From the NCBI RefSeq assembly GCF_037300705.1, contig NZ_CP147776.1:5710857-5774856 (forward strand): a stretch of DNA of 64,000 nucleotides. Reading direction: 5' to 3'. The stretch comes from Massilia sp. W12 (GTDB taxonomy: Bacteria; Pseudomonadota; Gammaproteobacteria; Burkholderiales; Burkholderiaceae_D). The position numbers and the translations under genes were made by a program. A model generated the notes under the pieces. The model did not search any database, was not told where the DNA came from, and was given only the letters and a program-made list of their open reading frames with translations. Shown here one piece after another: positions 24,916 through 33,402 of this stretch (within the stretch, counting starts at the first letter, position 1; each line of letters begins with the position of its first letter).

Positions 24916-27900
24916 ATGCAGCGTTTTTGTCTGTCACGCATTGCCGGCGCCATTTTGTTATGGTGTTGCCTGCTTGCGTCAGCATTGGCCTCCCATGCTG
25001 CGCCAGCAGCGAACTGGGCATACTCTGGTGACCAGATATTCCAGCAATTCGGACTGGAACGCGGCTTGCCGCATCCGATTGTCACCGCCTTGAGCGAAGA
25101 TGCCGAGGGCTTTATCTGGGTCGGCACCCAGGGCGGCCTGGCGCGCTGGGACGGTTACCGCTTCCGCAGCTATCAACCGCAGGCGCAAAGCAGCGTTGGG
25201 CTGCCGGATAATTTCATTCAATCTTTATTTACTGACCGCAAAGGCCGGCTGTGGATCGGCTCCAGCGGCGGCGGCCTGGCGCGCTATCTGCCGCAGCAGG
25301 ATGGTTTTCAAAGCTGGGGCAAGGCCGCGCCCGGCCGGCCCGGATTGTCCCATGTCTCAGTCAGCGCCTTGCAGGACGATGCGCAAGACGGTTTGTGGAT
25401 AGGCACCAATGACGGACTGGACTATCTGCAAGTCGAAAGCGGGATCTTCCATCATATCGGCAAAGCAGGGCCGGGACGGCGCGGACTGCCTGACAGCCAG
25501 GTGCATGCCTTGCTGTTGCAAAAAGATGGCAGCTTGCTGGTGGGCAGCGCGAAAGGCTTGAGTCTGCTGCGCCCGCGTCTGCAGCAAGGCGTGTTGTCGT
25601 ATGACATCAGCGTCTTGAAATTTCCCGTACCGCAAGGGCAAAGCGTATCCGTGCACAGCTTGATGCAAGCCGATGATGGTGCGATCTGGATCGGCAGCAG
25701 CCGGCACGGCGTGTTCTTGCTGCAAAGCGGACAGATTGAGGCCTTGCACCAATTGATTCCGGAAGCCGTCAGCGTGGCCCAGGATTTTATTTTGTCCATG
25801 GTGCAGGCCCGGTCCGGCATCGTCTGGCTTGGCACTTACGGCCAGGGAGTCGTCAGCGTTGATCTGGAGCACCGCGCAGTGCGCCGCATCAAACGCGATC
25901 CCCTGCTTACCCGCAGCTTGGCCGACGACACCATCTGGAGCATGTTGCGCAGCAAAGCCGGTTTTTTATGGCTGGGCAACCAACGCGGCTTACAGCTGCA
26001 TGATGCCGGCCAGCGCGCTTTTTTAACCATGTTCGGCGTCAGTCAACGTTTGGACGGCATCAGCGATCCCGATGTGTTTTCCATGCTGACCATGCCGGAT
26101 GGCAAAATCTGGCTGGGGCTGGGCGGGAATGGCATCGATATTCTTGATCCGCATGAAGAAAAAATCCATGGCGTGCGCCCAAATCCCGGCGGCGGCAAGC
26201 ATGGCCTGCCGAATTATCGCGTGCTGTCCCTGCAGCAGCAGGCGCCATGGGTGTACGCCGGCACTGCGCAGGGCTTGTTCCGGGTGCATCAAAACAGTCT
26301 GGAAGTGGAGCGCGTCAGCGCGAATGATGAGGGCGGCGCCATCGATGTGCGCGCCATGCTGAATTATGGTGGGCGCTTGTGGCTGGGCGGCTATCAAAGC
26401 GGACTCTGGATGCGTGCGCTGGACGCGGCGCCGGAAACGCCGGCGCAACGACCGCCGGGCAGCCAGCAATTGAGCGACCACCGTATTACCGTGCTGGTTC
26501 CCGGCGGCCCCGGCAAAATCTGGATCGGCACACGCAATGGCTTGAATTTGTACGACATCGCCAGCGGCAGTTCACAACGCTTCATGCCGGAGGCCGGCAA
26601 TCCGCAAACGCTGGCCAGCGGCATGATTTTATGTGTGCACCCGGCAGCCGATGGCCGCATCTGGGTCGGCTCGATGGGCGGCGGCATCAGCATTCTGACG
26701 CCGCACGGCAACAGCTATCGCATCCGCAATCTGGGCCTGGATGCCGGCTTGCCGAATTTGAATGTGGCCAGAATCGAGGCGGACCAGTTCGGCAAACTGT
26801 GGGCCAGCACGGATAACGGCCTGGCCATGATTGACCAGCAAACCTTGCAAGTGCGCAGCATGCAAGCGGCGGAAGGGGTGCCGATTCCAGCCTACTGGGT
26901 CAATTCCGGCACGCGCAGCAGCACCGGCGAATTACTCTTCGGCGGCACTGGCGGCCTGTTGATTGTGCGTCCTCAGCTCTACACCGACTGGCAATACCAG
27001 GCCCCGATCGTCATCACTGAAATCCGCGTGATGAACAAGCCGGTTCCGGCGCTTGGCCATAACCAGGCCCTGCGCCCGGGCATTCTGCAGGAACTGGTGC
27101 TGCATCCGGGCCAGCGGCACTTGGCAATAGAATTCGCGGCCCTGGATTACAGCGCGCCGGAACGGCTGCGTTATATGTACCGCATGGAAGGATTTGATTC
27201 CGGCTGGCTGGAAACCGATTCGGCGCGCCGTCTGGCCAGTTATTCCAATCTGGCCCCGGGCGAATATAAATTGCATCTGCGCGGCTCCAACCGGAATGGC
27301 CAATTTTCTGAACAGGAATTGATATTGCCGGTGCGGGTCTTGCCGGCCTGGTATCAAAGCTGGTGGTTCCGCAGCATCGAAGCCGGGGCCGCCGCGCTCT
27401 TGCTGTTGAGCGCATTCCGCTTTTTCACACGCTACCTGCGCGCCCGTGCGCGTGAGCTGGAAAAACAGGTCAGTTTGCGCACCGCCCAGCTGCAGGAAAA
27501 GCAGGATCTGTTGCAAGCCGCGAATCATGATTTGAATCAAGCCAATCAGGAACTCGCGCAATCCGCCGAAACGCTGCGCCAGCTTGGCGAAATGGGACGC
27601 GACATCACCGCCAACCTGGATGCGCAGCAAGTGTTTGAAGCCTTGCATGAGCATGTGCGGCACTTGCTCGACGCCACCACGCTGGTGATTTACAACTGCG
27701 ATGCGGGCGGCCAATATTTGCGGCGCTGCTATGGCCGCGAAGCCGGCGCGGTGCTGCCGCAAATCGATATTCCGCTTGATTCGCCCACTTCCAACACCGC
27801 GCGCGCAGTGCGCGAGCGGCGCGAGATTTTACTCGAACGCAATGTGGTGGACAGCCAGCCCGGAAGCGGCAAGCGGCTGGCCATGTTGACCTCCTTGTTT

Positions 27901-28809
27901 GCGCCTTTGATTATTGATGATGTGGTGTTGGGCGTGATGGCGATTCAAAGCGAGACCCCGCAAGCCTATGGCGAGCGGGAGCGCATGATTTTCCGCACAC
28001 TGTGCAGCTATGGCGCGATTGCGCTGGCGAATGCGCAAACCATCAGCGCCTTGCATGCCGCACAAGCGCAACTGGTGCAACAGGAAAAAATGGCGGCGCT
28101 GGGCGGTTTGGTGAACGGCGTCGCGCATGAGCTGAATACGCCGCTGGGCGTGGTGATTCTGGCCTTGAGCGGCGTGCAGGAAGCCTGGCGCGAAGCGGCC
28201 CCGCAATTGCCGCCATCATCCAGCGTGCTGGCGGATGGCCAGTCCTACCTCAATCTGGCGCTGCACAATGCACAGCGCGCGGCGGCCCTGGTGGCCAGCT
28301 TCAAAGCGATTACCGCAGATGCCGAAAGCGATCGCCCGGACTGGCTTGATTTGTCCCTGTATTTGGCGGAAGCGGCGGTTTTGCTGCAGTCTGAAATACA
28401 AGAGCGCGGGCATACGCTGCAGATCAAAGTGGAGGCCGGTTTGCAAATCGAAACAGTGGCGGCGGCGCTTACTGAAGTGTTGCAGCATTTGCTCAGGAAT
28501 GTGCTGGATCATGCCTTCCCGCAGCGGCGCGGCGGCCGCGTCCTGCTCAGTGCGCAAGCGGCCCCTGCAGACATGGTGGAAATCAGAGTCGTTGACAATG
28601 GCTGCGGCATTGCGCCGGAATGGCAGGCCAAAGTGTTTGATCCGTTTTTCACCAGCGGCGGCGCGGAACACGCCGGGCTTGGTTTGCACATTGCGTACAA
28701 CCATGTTTTGCAGCGCTTGCGGGGACGCATCCGCATCATCAGTCAGCCGGATGTGGAAGGATGTTGTGTGATTTTATTATTGCCGCGCAAATTTGATAGA
28801 ACGCGCTGA
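24916..28809 (+). CDS. Hybrid sensor kinase: signal peptide, beta-propeller, Y_Y_Y, GAF, histidine kinase
   Basis: A 1297-residue membrane sensor. Residues 1-28 are a signal peptide (ends SALASHA); about 40-730 hold two-component-regulator propeller repeats (recurrent IWVGTxxGLxR/LWIGSSGGGLAR patterns); about 735-810 the Y_Y_Y immunoglobulin-like domain (YRMEGFDSGWLETD, LAPGEYKLHLRG); about 828-848 a membrane helix; 855-905 a coiled coil; about 915-1055 a GAF domain; then HELNTP (His about 1071), N box HLLRNVLDHAF, G1 VDNGCGIAPE and G2 GAEHAGLGLH. It lacks the receiver and AraC domains of Bacteroides hybrids. Its cytosolic half resembles the three TPR kinases, so the sensor was swapped. Confidence 0.9.
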   Translation: MQRFCLSRIAGAILLWCCLLASALASHAAPAANWAYSGDQIFQQFGLERGLPHPIVTALSEDAEGFIWVGTQGGLARWDGYRFRSYQPQAQSSVGLPDNFIQSLFTDRKGRLWIGSSGGGLARYLPQQDGFQSWGKAAPGRPGLSHVSVSALQDDAQDGLWIGTNDGLDYLQVESGIFHHIGKAGPGRRGLPDSQVHALLLQKDGSLLVGSAKGLSLLRPRLQQGVLSYDISVLKFPVPQGQSVSVHSLMQADDGAIWIGSSRHGVFLLQSGQIEALHQLIPEAVSVAQDFILSMVQARSGIVWLGTYGQGVVSVDLEHRAVRRIKRDPLLTRSLADDTIWSMLRSKAGFLWLGNQRGLQLHDAGQRAFLTMFGVSQRLDGISDPDVFSMLTMPDGKIWLGLGGNGIDILDPHEEKIHGVRPNPGGGKHGLPNYRVLSLQQQAPWVYAGTAQGLFRVHQNSLEVERVSANDEGGAIDVRAMLNYGGRLWLGGYQSGLWMRALDAAPETPAQRPPGSQQLSDHRITVLVPGGPGKIWIGTRNGLNLYDIASGSSQRFMPEAGNPQTLASGMILCVHPAADGRIWVGSMGGGISILTPHGNSYRIRNLGLDAGLPNLNVARIEADQFGKLWASTDNGLAMIDQQTLQVRSMQAAEGVPIPAYWVNSGTRSSTGELLFGGTGGLLIVRPQLYTDWQYQAPIVITEIRVMNKPVPALGHNQALRPGILQELVLHPGQRHLAIEFAALDYSAPERLRYMYRMEGFDSGWLETDSARRLASYSNLAPGEYKLHLRGSNRNGQFSEQELILPVRVLPAWYQSWWFRSIEAGAAALLLLSAFRFFTRYLRARARELEKQVSLRTAQLQEKQDLLQAANHDLNQANQELAQSAETLRQLGEMGRDITANLDAQQVFEALHEHVRHLLDATTLVIYNCDAGGQYLRRCYGREAGAVLPQIDIPLDSPTSNTARAVRERREILLERNVVDSQPGSGKRLAMLTSLFAPLIIDDVVLGVMAIQSETPQAYGERERMIFRTLCSYGAIALANAQTISALHAAQAQLVQQEKMAALGGLVNGVAHELNTPLGVVILALSGVQEAWREAAPQLPPSSSVLADGQSYLNLALHNAQRAAALVASFKAITADAESDRPDWLDLSLYLAEAAVLLQSEIQERGHTLQIKVEAGLQIETVAAALTEVLQHLLRNVLDHAFPQRRGGRVLLSAQAAPADMVEIRVVDNGCGIAPEWQAKVFDPFFTSGGAEHAGLGLHIAYNHVLQRLRGRIRIISQPDVEGCCVILLLPRKFDRTR

Positions 28810-28892
28810 GCGCTTGCCAAAAGCGCAGCTGCGCGGCACACTGTGTCTAACCATTGAGCAATCTTTTGTCATATGCGCCAGGGGGGAAGCAG

Positions 28893-29675
28893 ATGCGCAA
28901 AGCGGTCATCAGTCTGTTGTGTGCGCTGGCGCTGTTGCCATGCAAAAGCGGGCAGGCGCAGGATAAACAGATGCGTATTGCCAGCCTGGAATGGCTGCCC
29001 TATGTCGGCTCCAGCCTGCCGGCGCAAGGCCTGTCCACCTTCATCGTGGCGCAGGCGGCGGCGCGCTTTGGCCACAGCGTCAAGATTGATTATTTCCCCT
29101 GGAAGCGCGCCATGCAATTGGGCGGGCGCGATCCGCTCTACGCCGGTTACTTCCCGGCCTACTACACTGCCGAACGGGCGGCGGAATGTCATTTTTCACA
29201 ACCCATCGGCAGCTCCAATGTCGGCTTCGCCTATTTGCGCGAAACCCCCTTTGACTGGGACAGCCTGGAAGATTTGATTGTGCCGGCCAAACTCGGCATC
29301 GGCGTGGTGTACGGCTATTCCAATGGCGAAAAATTTGACGTCCTCATGAAACAGGGACGGATCAAAGTCGAAAGCTCGTCCAGTGACGGGCAAAACATCC
29401 GCAAACTGGCGCTTGGGCGGGTGCGTGCGGCGGTGGTGGACGAAGCGGTTTTGCGTTACCTGTTGAAAACCGATCCGATGCTGGCCAGCCAGGCGCGCAA
29501 TATTGTGTTTCATCCCAAATTGCTGGCGGAATTGAAAATCTACATCTGCTTCCAGCAAACCGCACCCGGCCTGGAAATGAAACAGGCGTTTGACCGTGCT
29601 TTACAAGACTTGAATGTGCGTAAATTGGAAGAAGAGTATTTCCAAAAGCTGGATCAACACAAAGCCCAGCCTTAA
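28893..29675 (+). CDS. Periplasmic solute-binding (SBP_bac_3-like) protein
   Basis: The start at 28893 follows GGGGGGAAGCAG and gives a 260-residue protein with a Sec signal (MRKAVISLLCALALLPCKSG, then QAQD). The body reads as a type-3 extracellular solute-binding fold: IASLEWLPYVGSSL at the start of lobe 1, YFPWKRAMQLG, YFPAYYTAERAAECHFSQPI, an inter-lobe region and DEAVLRYLL. Similar stand-alone proteins act as periplasmic sensors or amino-acid binders. No ABC permease or ATPase gene is adjacent. It lies 83 bases after the propeller kinase on the same strand and might feed it a ligand, an inference from position alone. Confidence 0.8.
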   Translation: MRKAVISLLCALALLPCKSGQAQDKQMRIASLEWLPYVGSSLPAQGLSTFIVAQAAARFGHSVKIDYFPWKRAMQLGGRDPLYAGYFPAYYTAERAAECHFSQPIGSSNVGFAYLRETPFDWDSLEDLIVPAKLGIGVVYGYSNGEKFDVLMKQGRIKVESSSSDGQNIRKLALGRVRAAVVDEAVLRYLLKTDPMLASQARNIVFHPKLLAELKIYICFQQTAPGLEMKQAFDRALQDLNVRKLEEEYFQKLDQHKAQP

Positions 29676-30157
29676 CGCCCGGCCAGGATGGGCGCAGCAT
29701 GCGGCTTGATGTGAGGCGCAGCCTTGTGGCAAAGCGCGATGGCGCAAACTTGATGCGCTGCAATGCAACAATGCATTCCCGACTTATAACATTTAACTTC
29801 TCTTTACCGGTACAAGCATGTGGAATTACTCAGGCTTTTGCTGGGGATAGACGGACTTGGCGCGGCCTCTGCTGACTGCCTGTTGCAGGCATTTTCCGGG
29901 TGCGCCAGGGAAACGCGGCAAAGCAATGAATATTTCCGCAGGGAAATGATGCTGTGCGGCAAAAAAACTGCCGCAAAACTGCTGCTTTTGCGCAGGCAAT
30001 GCGGTTAGAATAAAGTTCACGCCGCACACTGGCTGTGCGGCGCGTACCGGGCAACCCGTATCAGGAGCAGGCATGATGCAGCGAACCGATTCTGACGCGA
30101 TCAATCGCAGCGAGGCTGGCGCAAGCCGTCTGACTGTTGACGCCGGGAGGCGCCGCC
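29676..30157 (+). promoter_or_regulatory. Leader region of the sulfotransferase gene with hairpin and small upstream frame
   Basis: This 480-base gap holds no convincing gene. It contains a perfect 9-bp hairpin (CGCCGCACA at 30020-30028 with TGTGCGGCG at 30034-30042), an immediately following smaller hairpin (CGGG/CCCG around 30048-30058), and an AGGAG (30063-30067) placed five bases before an ATG at 30073. That ATG opens a 30-codon frame ending at 30165, overlapping the sulfotransferase start at 30158. Structured leader plus overlapping small frame suggests translational control of the sulfotransferase. The left half (29676-29820) shows nothing recognisable. Confidence 0.35.
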
Positions 30158-31222
30158 ATGCCTGATATCCGCAGCCCGGCTCCGGTGTTTGTGGTCAGCG
30201 CAGGCCGTTCCGGCTCCGCCATGCTGTCCAGCGTGCTCAACACCAATCCCAATGTGCTCAGCATTTCCGAATATTTCCGTATCGCCAGCGATTTTGGCGC
30301 GGCCATCGCGGCCTGTTTCCCGGAAGGGCAGATGAGCGGCGCGCAATTTGCCGAATTCCTGCAAACCCCGCCGCCGCGCGCGCGTCTGTTGCTGCAACAT
30401 GGTTTGCCAGTGGAAGAAGGGCAGTTCCAGCCCGGCGCCAATTCGCGCTGGGGCCGCCACAGTGGCGTGCCGCCCTTGTTGCTGTGCGCCTTGCCGCACC
30501 TGACCACTGAGGCCGAGACCCTGTTCAATGATTTGCTCGAACATATGCAAGCACAGCCGGTCATGAGCGCCGCCGCGCACCATGCCCATATGTTTGATTG
30601 GCTGCGCCAGCGCTTCGGGCGCAAATTGTGGCTGGAGCGTTCCGGCGGCAGTTTGCGCATGGTGAGCGAATTGTATAAAGCGTTTCCGAATGCGCGCTTC
30701 ATCCACCTGGTGCGCGATGGCCGCAATGTGGCGATTTCCATGAGCCAGAATTATGGCTACCGCATGCTGATGCTGGGCATGCAATTGCGCCATGAGTTTG
30801 GGGCCGATCCGTTTGCCGCCGGCGCCGCGCCGATAGACCGCTTCATCCCGGACAAATGGCGCGGTCTCACGCCGCAGGATTTCGACGCCGCCGCCTTCCG
30901 TCAATTTCAAGTGCCGGTGGCGCATTGCGGGCAATTCTGGTCGAATGAAATCCGGGTCGGCCTGCGCCAGCTCGAAGCCGTGCCGGCCAGCCAGAAATGC
31001 ACCATGCGCTACGAAGATTTCCTCAGTGCGCCCGAGCAAACCGTAGCCAAATTTGCGTTCTGGCTGGATAAAGATATCGTCTCGGTGGACTGGATACGCA
31101 AAGCCGCGCTGAAAATCCGCTCGCCGCGCTCCAGCTGGACCAATCTCGATTCGCGCCAGCGCGCCGAGCTGGACAACGCAGTGCGCGGCGGCGGCGTCGC
31201 CTTGGGCGATTTATACCGCTGA
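30158..31222 (+). CDS. Sulfotransferase family protein
   Basis: GGGAGG at 30145-30150 precedes the ATG at 30158. The 354-residue protein has the sulfotransferase PAPS-binding signatures: VFVVSAGRSGSAMLSSVL near the N-terminus (5' phosphosulfate loop) and the 3' phosphate-binding HLVRDGRNVAISMS block at about 185-198. No signal peptide or membrane helix. It would transfer sulfate from PAPS to an unknown acceptor, such as a glycolipid, polysaccharide or small molecule. It stands alone between a structured leader and a convergent DinB gene. Confidence 0.85.
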   Translation: MPDIRSPAPVFVVSAGRSGSAMLSSVLNTNPNVLSISEYFRIASDFGAAIAACFPEGQMSGAQFAEFLQTPPPRARLLLQHGLPVEEGQFQPGANSRWGRHSGVPPLLLCALPHLTTEAETLFNDLLEHMQAQPVMSAAAHHAHMFDWLRQRFGRKLWLERSGGSLRMVSELYKAFPNARFIHLVRDGRNVAISMSQNYGYRMLMLGMQLRHEFGADPFAAGAAPIDRFIPDKWRGLTPQDFDAAAFRQFQVPVAHCGQFWSNEIRVGLRQLEAVPASQKCTMRYEDFLSAPEQTVAKFAFWLDKDIVSVDWIRKAALKIRSPRSSWTNLDSRQRAELDNAVRGGGVALGDLYR

Positions 31223-31254
31223 CGTGCGCCGCTTCCAGCTGCGCCGGACGTGCT

Positions 31255-31788
31255 TCACACCACCGGAATAATCGCATTCAAATCGGTCACCCCGATATCC
31301 ACGCCGGCTTGGAATAAGAGGGTGGAGGCTTGTCCCCGGTGGTGGGTCTGGTGATTGAAAAAATGCGCGCACAGGCTGTACATATTTTTGCGCAGCGGCT
31401 GCCCGTCCAGCGTGTGGTAATCCAAGGCGGCCTCGCAATCTTCTTCCCGCAGCGCGGCGACCCACTGCACAATCAGCGCATCCAGTTCCGCGCGCATGTT
31501 CTGCCAGCCGGCAAAATCGGCGCAGGGTTGGGCGCGCAAATCTTTGGAATACGGAAAACGGGACAAGTCCAACACAGCTGAAGCTGGCGCCGACAACTGG
31601 GAAAAGCGCTGCAGCCAGATCAAATCCGCCGTCACCAAATGATTCAGCGTGCCGAAAATCGAGGAAAAAAACGCGCCGCGTTCTTGCAGCAAAGCAGCGG
31701 CATCAAGCTGGGCGGCGGCTTGCGCCAGATTTTGATTCATCCAGCGATTGTATTCAGCCATCAGGGCGAGGTGGGCTTGTTTGGACAT
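31255..31788 (-). CDS. DinB family metal-binding protein
   Basis: A 177-residue four-helix-bundle protein of the DinB/YfiT-like superfamily (DUF664/DinB). The expected three metal-ligand histidines are visible: LNHLVTAD (His about 49) and HFFNHQTHHRGQ (two histidines about 140-144). N-terminus LMAEYNRWMNQNL is typical. Many members use mycothiol or bacillithiol-type substrates; in proteobacteria the function is generally unknown. It is convergent with the sulfotransferase and stands alone. Confidence 0.88.
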   Translation of the reverse strand: MSKQAHLALMAEYNRWMNQNLAQAAAQLDAAALLQERGAFFSSIFGTLNHLVTADLIWLQRFSQLSAPASAVLDLSRFPYSKDLRAQPCADFAGWQNMRAELDALIVQWVAALREEDCEAALDYHTLDGQPLRKNMYSLCAHFFNHQTHHRGQASTLLFQAGVDIGVTDLNAIIPVV

Positions 31789-32223
31789 GGCGGCTCCGGG
31801 CGTGAAAAAGCTTGATGATAGCGTGGCGCCGGAAGAAATCCATGCCGGCCTTGAAAATCAAACAGCCGCGCACATTGGCGCTGGCCGTTGATGATGGAAG
31901 TCCAAAGCTGTCCGCCTCACCCCCCATTCTTGCCGCCCGCATTCCCTCGCAGTTCCTGTGCTTTTTTGCTGATGTCCAGCAATTTATCCAGCGTTTCCAG
32001 CGGCGCTTTCTCTGTCATAAGTCACTGTGTAGAGCCTGTGGGGGGAATAATTTAATTGATGCTTATTCAGCCAATGTGAAGACATGAAATGATCTCTACT
32101 GTGCTGAGGCGTATGCGCTGTTTGGTGTGATGCGGTAAGCTGTGCGCTTTGTGGGCTGGGTGACTCGTAAGGGCGCCAGCATTTTCCCAGCCTTGTGCAG
32201 CCTCTTCGTTTCAGGATTTTGGC
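31789..32223. other. Intergenic region between the DinB and YhcG genes
   Basis: This 435-base stretch carries no gene I can support firmly. A 33-codon minus-strand frame (31917-32018) reads MTEKAPLETLDKLLDISKKA and on to a Gly-rich end; it has protein-like composition but no ribosome-binding site, and may be the remnant of an older gene. The AT-rich segment 32040-32110 is a plausible promoter region for the YhcG-type gene. Confidence 0.35.
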
Positions 32224-33240
32224 ATGACGCAATTGAGTGACAACAGCCAGTATGACAGCCTGCTGGCAAGAATCGATGCCGTTGCCACGCGGGGCCGCGT
32301 GCAGGCGGTGCAGGCGGTGAATCGGGAATTGCTGGCAACGTATTGGCAAATCGGCCAGCATATTGTCGAATTTGAGCAAGCAGGGCAGCAGCGCGCTGAC
32401 TATGGCAAAGCCTTAATCACGCAACTGGCGCGGGACTTGCGCTTGCGACATGGTAAGGGGTTTAGCCGCAGTAACCTGATTTACATGCGTCAACTTTACT
32501 TGCAGTACCCAATAAGTCAGATGCCGTCTGACTTTTTGAGTTGGTCGCATTTTGTTGAGTTGTTGAAGATAGACGATGCCTTGGAACGCAGCTTTTACGA
32601 AAAACAAGCGATTGCCGAGCGCTGGTCGGTGGCCGAGCTGAAACGGCAAAAATCCACTTCCCTGTTCTTACGTTTAGCCAGCAGCCGTGACAAAGAAGGC
32701 GTGCTGCAACTCGCCGCGCAAGGGCAAATCGTCGCCAACCCGCAAGATTTGCTGCGCGAACCTTATGTTTTTGAATTTTTGAAAATCCCGGAACCTGCGC
32801 ACCTTTCCGAAACCGATCTCGAAACGGCGCTATGCAATCATTTGCAGCAATTTTTGCTGGAATTGGGTAAGGGCTTTACCTTTGTTGGCCGGCAATACCG
32901 CATCACGCTCAATAACCACCACTACAAAGTCGATCTGGTGTTTTACCACCGCATTTTGCGCTGCTTTGTGCTGGTGGATTTGAAATTGGGCGAGGTGCAA
33001 CACCACGATATTGGGCAAATGAATATGTATCTTGGCTATTTCGCCAATGAAGAAAATATCGAGGGCGACAACCCGCCGATAGGCATCATCATGAGTCGCG
33101 GCAAAGATGAATTATTGGTTGAATACGCCATGTACAATATGAGCAGCCAAGTGTTTGTGCAGAAATACCAGCTTTACTTGCCCGAGCGCGAAGAACTGCG
33201 GCGGGAGTTTGAATTGACGTTGCGGGATGTGGCGAGGTAG
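32224..33240 (+). CDS. YhcG/DUF1016 family PDDEXK nuclease (intact copy)
   Basis: A 338-residue protein with an N-terminal YhcG domain (YDSLLARIDAVATRGRVQAV... NRELLATYWQIGQHI), a middle helical part (SRSNLIYMRQLYLQYP) and a C-terminal PDDEXK-type nuclease. The core acidic residues lie in HYKVDLVFYHRIL and LVDLKLGEVQ (D ... DxK), followed by IGQMNMYLGYF. The family is often found in mobile or defence contexts and is a Holliday-junction-nuclease-like superfamily member; cellular function is poorly known. A second copy at 41151-42220 is broken. The upstream region is low-GC and the gene looks transferred. Confidence 0.9.
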   Translation: MTQLSDNSQYDSLLARIDAVATRGRVQAVQAVNRELLATYWQIGQHIVEFEQAGQQRADYGKALITQLARDLRLRHGKGFSRSNLIYMRQLYLQYPISQMPSDFLSWSHFVELLKIDDALERSFYEKQAIAERWSVAELKRQKSTSLFLRLASSRDKEGVLQLAAQGQIVANPQDLLREPYVFEFLKIPEPAHLSETDLETALCNHLQQFLLELGKGFTFVGRQYRITLNNHHYKVDLVFYHRILRCFVLVDLKLGEVQHHDIGQMNMYLGYFANEENIEGDNPPIGIIMSRGKDELLVEYAMYNMSSQVFVQKYQLYLPEREELRREFELTLRDVAR

Positions 33241-33402
33241 GCGGGCACGCTTGCGTCCAGCCCACACATCACGCTGTCACACTTGCGCGTGGGGGGCAAA
33301 AGCGAGTCCCTGCTTGGCTGCTACAGCCCCAACCTCCCCCGCAACTCCTCCGGCGCATGGGTGTACAACAATCACAGGTCTTAGGCAGTATCTCACCGCC
33401 AT

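Noticed and set aside
29820-30104. 62-residue plus and 92-residue minus frames before the sulfotransferase gene
   Set aside because: Neither has a ribosome-binding site or recognisable domain; the region is better read as a leader.
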